Below are positions 62,765 to 64,000 of a stretch of DNA of 64,000 nt, one piece after another. Each line of letters opens with the position of its first letter. Within the stretch, counting starts at the first letter, position 1. This stretch comes from Tubiluchus corallicola (lineage: Eukaryota; Priapulida; Priapulimorpha; Priapulimorphida; Tubiluchidae): assembly GCA_030141605.1 (NCBI GenBank), contig JAQGDQ010000179.1:312501-376500 (forward strand), written 5' to 3'. A program made the translations under genes and the position numbers. The notes beneath the pieces are model-generated. The model was given only the letters and a program-made list of their open reading frames with translations. It searched no databases and was not told where the DNA came from.

Positions 62765-62911
62765 AGTTTACAATTCCTCACATAATTTAAATATCCTAGC
62801 CCTAACTCTAAACCTAACCCAAACTTTAGCCTCACGCAAACCCACCCCTAACTCAACCCTAACCCGAATCCGCATACGAACTAATTTCTTGTGTGTGGGG
62901 AATTGTAAACT
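62765..62911. mobile_element. MITE, about 147 bp, with degenerate CCCTAA-like interior (FABP intron 1)
   Basis: AGTTTACAATTCCTCACA at the left and, inverted at the right, AGTTTACAATTCCCCACA form terminal inverted repeats. Between them lie irregular CCTAACTCTAAACCTAACCC-type hexamer runs. Confidence 0.6.
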
Positions 62912-63896
62912 TTAGCCATATTTTAGCTTTCGTCGCTTTCGCCTTCTTCTGCAGGTTAAATATTTCGACTTGCTTGCTGACGCTAATATGTTTGCGCTTG
63001 CCATTTTGAGTGCGGCTAGGTGCTATTAATATTGACAGGCGTTATTGATCAAAGCACATTATGAAATTAGGACTATTGTATTTGTGGTTGCTGTGCCCAT
63101 TTTACCTGGATGGTCTGCTATGCATCGGTGCATTACAAAAGGAATGATTATTTTGTCCATACAGGTGTATAAAATTTCGCTTTTACCTTGCATACCTGTT
63201 AAGTTTTCCGCACTGTGCATCTGCTGTATTTCCGCAATTCCTTCTCACAAAGGGCTTGAGGAAACTTGACTTAGGGAGGTTTTGGTCTTGCCGCAACCAT
63301 TAGACAGGCCCGGACGGAAAGGCCTCAGAGGAAAAAGTCTAAAATTCGTAGGCCTAATATGTTACTGTATAAGCGTAAGCTTTTTCTGAGCAGTTTTCTT
63401 GTGTTCTGATGATCCCATTCAAGAATATTAAGGGTGGCCTTTGACACCCTTCATCGTTTTGAAATATTGGACTAAAATGTTACATTGAAAGTAGCGGGTG
63501 GTGTGACACCCTAAAACTATTATGATAACGCAAATAAAACTGCCCCTCATATAGAATTAACATTAATACCCAGACTCTGACGCGGAGAATTCTAAAATTG
63601 GGCTACAGCACACCAGCATAAAACATTCACTGCGTACGATAATTGTTAGTTTTGCGATAATATAATTATATTTTACTGTATTAAGTTGAAGCGTGCCACT
63701 TCATAAAGTTATAGCTGACTGAACGCTCAGAATTTATCCCGAAAATGCAAAGTTCACCCCCCACCGGCTGCTAGACTAAGGTGAGTGATAGACATTCTTT
63801 TCGAACAAATGTTTATACAGCAAATTGTTCCACTTAATAACTCAAAAACTATAAGAAATCTGAAAACAAATTTGTGCATCACATAGTAATGAACAT

Positions 63897-63950
63897 AATA
63901 ATAATAAAAAATATATATAATAATAATAATAATAGTAGTAGTAGTTATTT
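63897..63950. repeat. TAA/TAG trinucleotide tract
   Basis: (ATA)n and (TAG)n runs, nearly perfect. Confidence 0.9.
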
Positions 63951-64000
63951 ATTTATTGGCTTCAGAAGAATGATTTTAACGCAGTTAATAGTGACTTTGA

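Larger units (their letters stand above)
61523..64000 (-). other. FABP intron 1 / upstream region: no exon 1 found
   Basis: Holds the trinucleotide tracts (61660-62115), a MITE with telomere-like interior (62765-62911) and a terminal TAA/TAG tract (63897-63950). No frame beginning with ATG and the expected exon 1 motif was seen on the minus strand. Confidence 0.5.

Noticed and set aside
62930-63020. FABP exon 1 candidate beginning ATGGCAAGC on the minus strand
   Set aside because: The frame becomes a run of Arg/Lys and lacks the expected exon 1 motif and donor phase.
1-64000. CRISPR arrays, operons or prokaryotic features
   Set aside because: The window is intron-containing animal DNA; the repeats seen are microsatellites, a minisatellite or transposon-derived.

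Overview
The window is nuclear DNA of an invertebrate animal. It is A+T-rich, its genes are split by GT-AG introns of about 0.15 to 6 kb, and it carries many diverged LINE, SINE and DNA-transposon remnants. The phylum cannot be fixed from the sequence. The conserved intron positions and phases (for example a 159-nt APP exon and 173/102-nt FABP exons) suggest a lineage with slow change in gene structure.

Layout. (1) 312-7913, + strand: the C-terminal six exons of a CPEB1-type cytoplasmic polyadenylation element-binding protein (RRM1, RRM2, ZZ zinc domain); the N-terminus lies left of the window. (2) 13044-32705, - strand: a complete 12-exon amyloid precursor protein (APP) gene, 647 residues: signal peptide, E1, short acidic linker, no Kunitz domain, E2, transmembrane helix, and a tail with TPEE and YENPTY. 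CPEB1 and APP face each other tail to tail across about 5 kb that holds both 3' ends and a pogo/Tigger-like element. (3) 34649-54042, + strand: a complete 12-exon SLC17 transporter of the sialin type, 503 residues, divergent from APP with a 1.9-kb intergenic gap. (4) 54320-54837, - strand: a tentative two-exon fragment of unknown protein. (5) 58400-61522, - strand: exons 2 to 4 of an intracellular fatty-acid-binding protein; exon 1 was not found.

How the genes relate. CPEB is a 3' UTR-binding translational regulator, and vertebrate APP-family cytoplasmic tails have been reported to bind CPEB. Finding the two genes adjacent and convergent, with UUUUAU hexamers in the presumed APP 3' UTR, is the most thought-provoking feature here, although adjacency alone proves nothing. 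The APP itself is unusual: the E1 copper ligands are replaced while the E2 metal-site histidines are kept, and the juxtamembrane Abeta-like stretch lacks the central hydrophobic segment.

Non-coding structure. Introns hold RTE-like and CR1/Jockey-like LINE fragments, three or four tRNA-derived SINEs, several inverted-repeat elements (MITEs), a 114-bp tandem duplication, a 300-bp fold-back, a GATT microsatellite, and, in FABP intron 2, a degenerate minisatellite of about 47 bp that switches orientation and could form a long hairpin.
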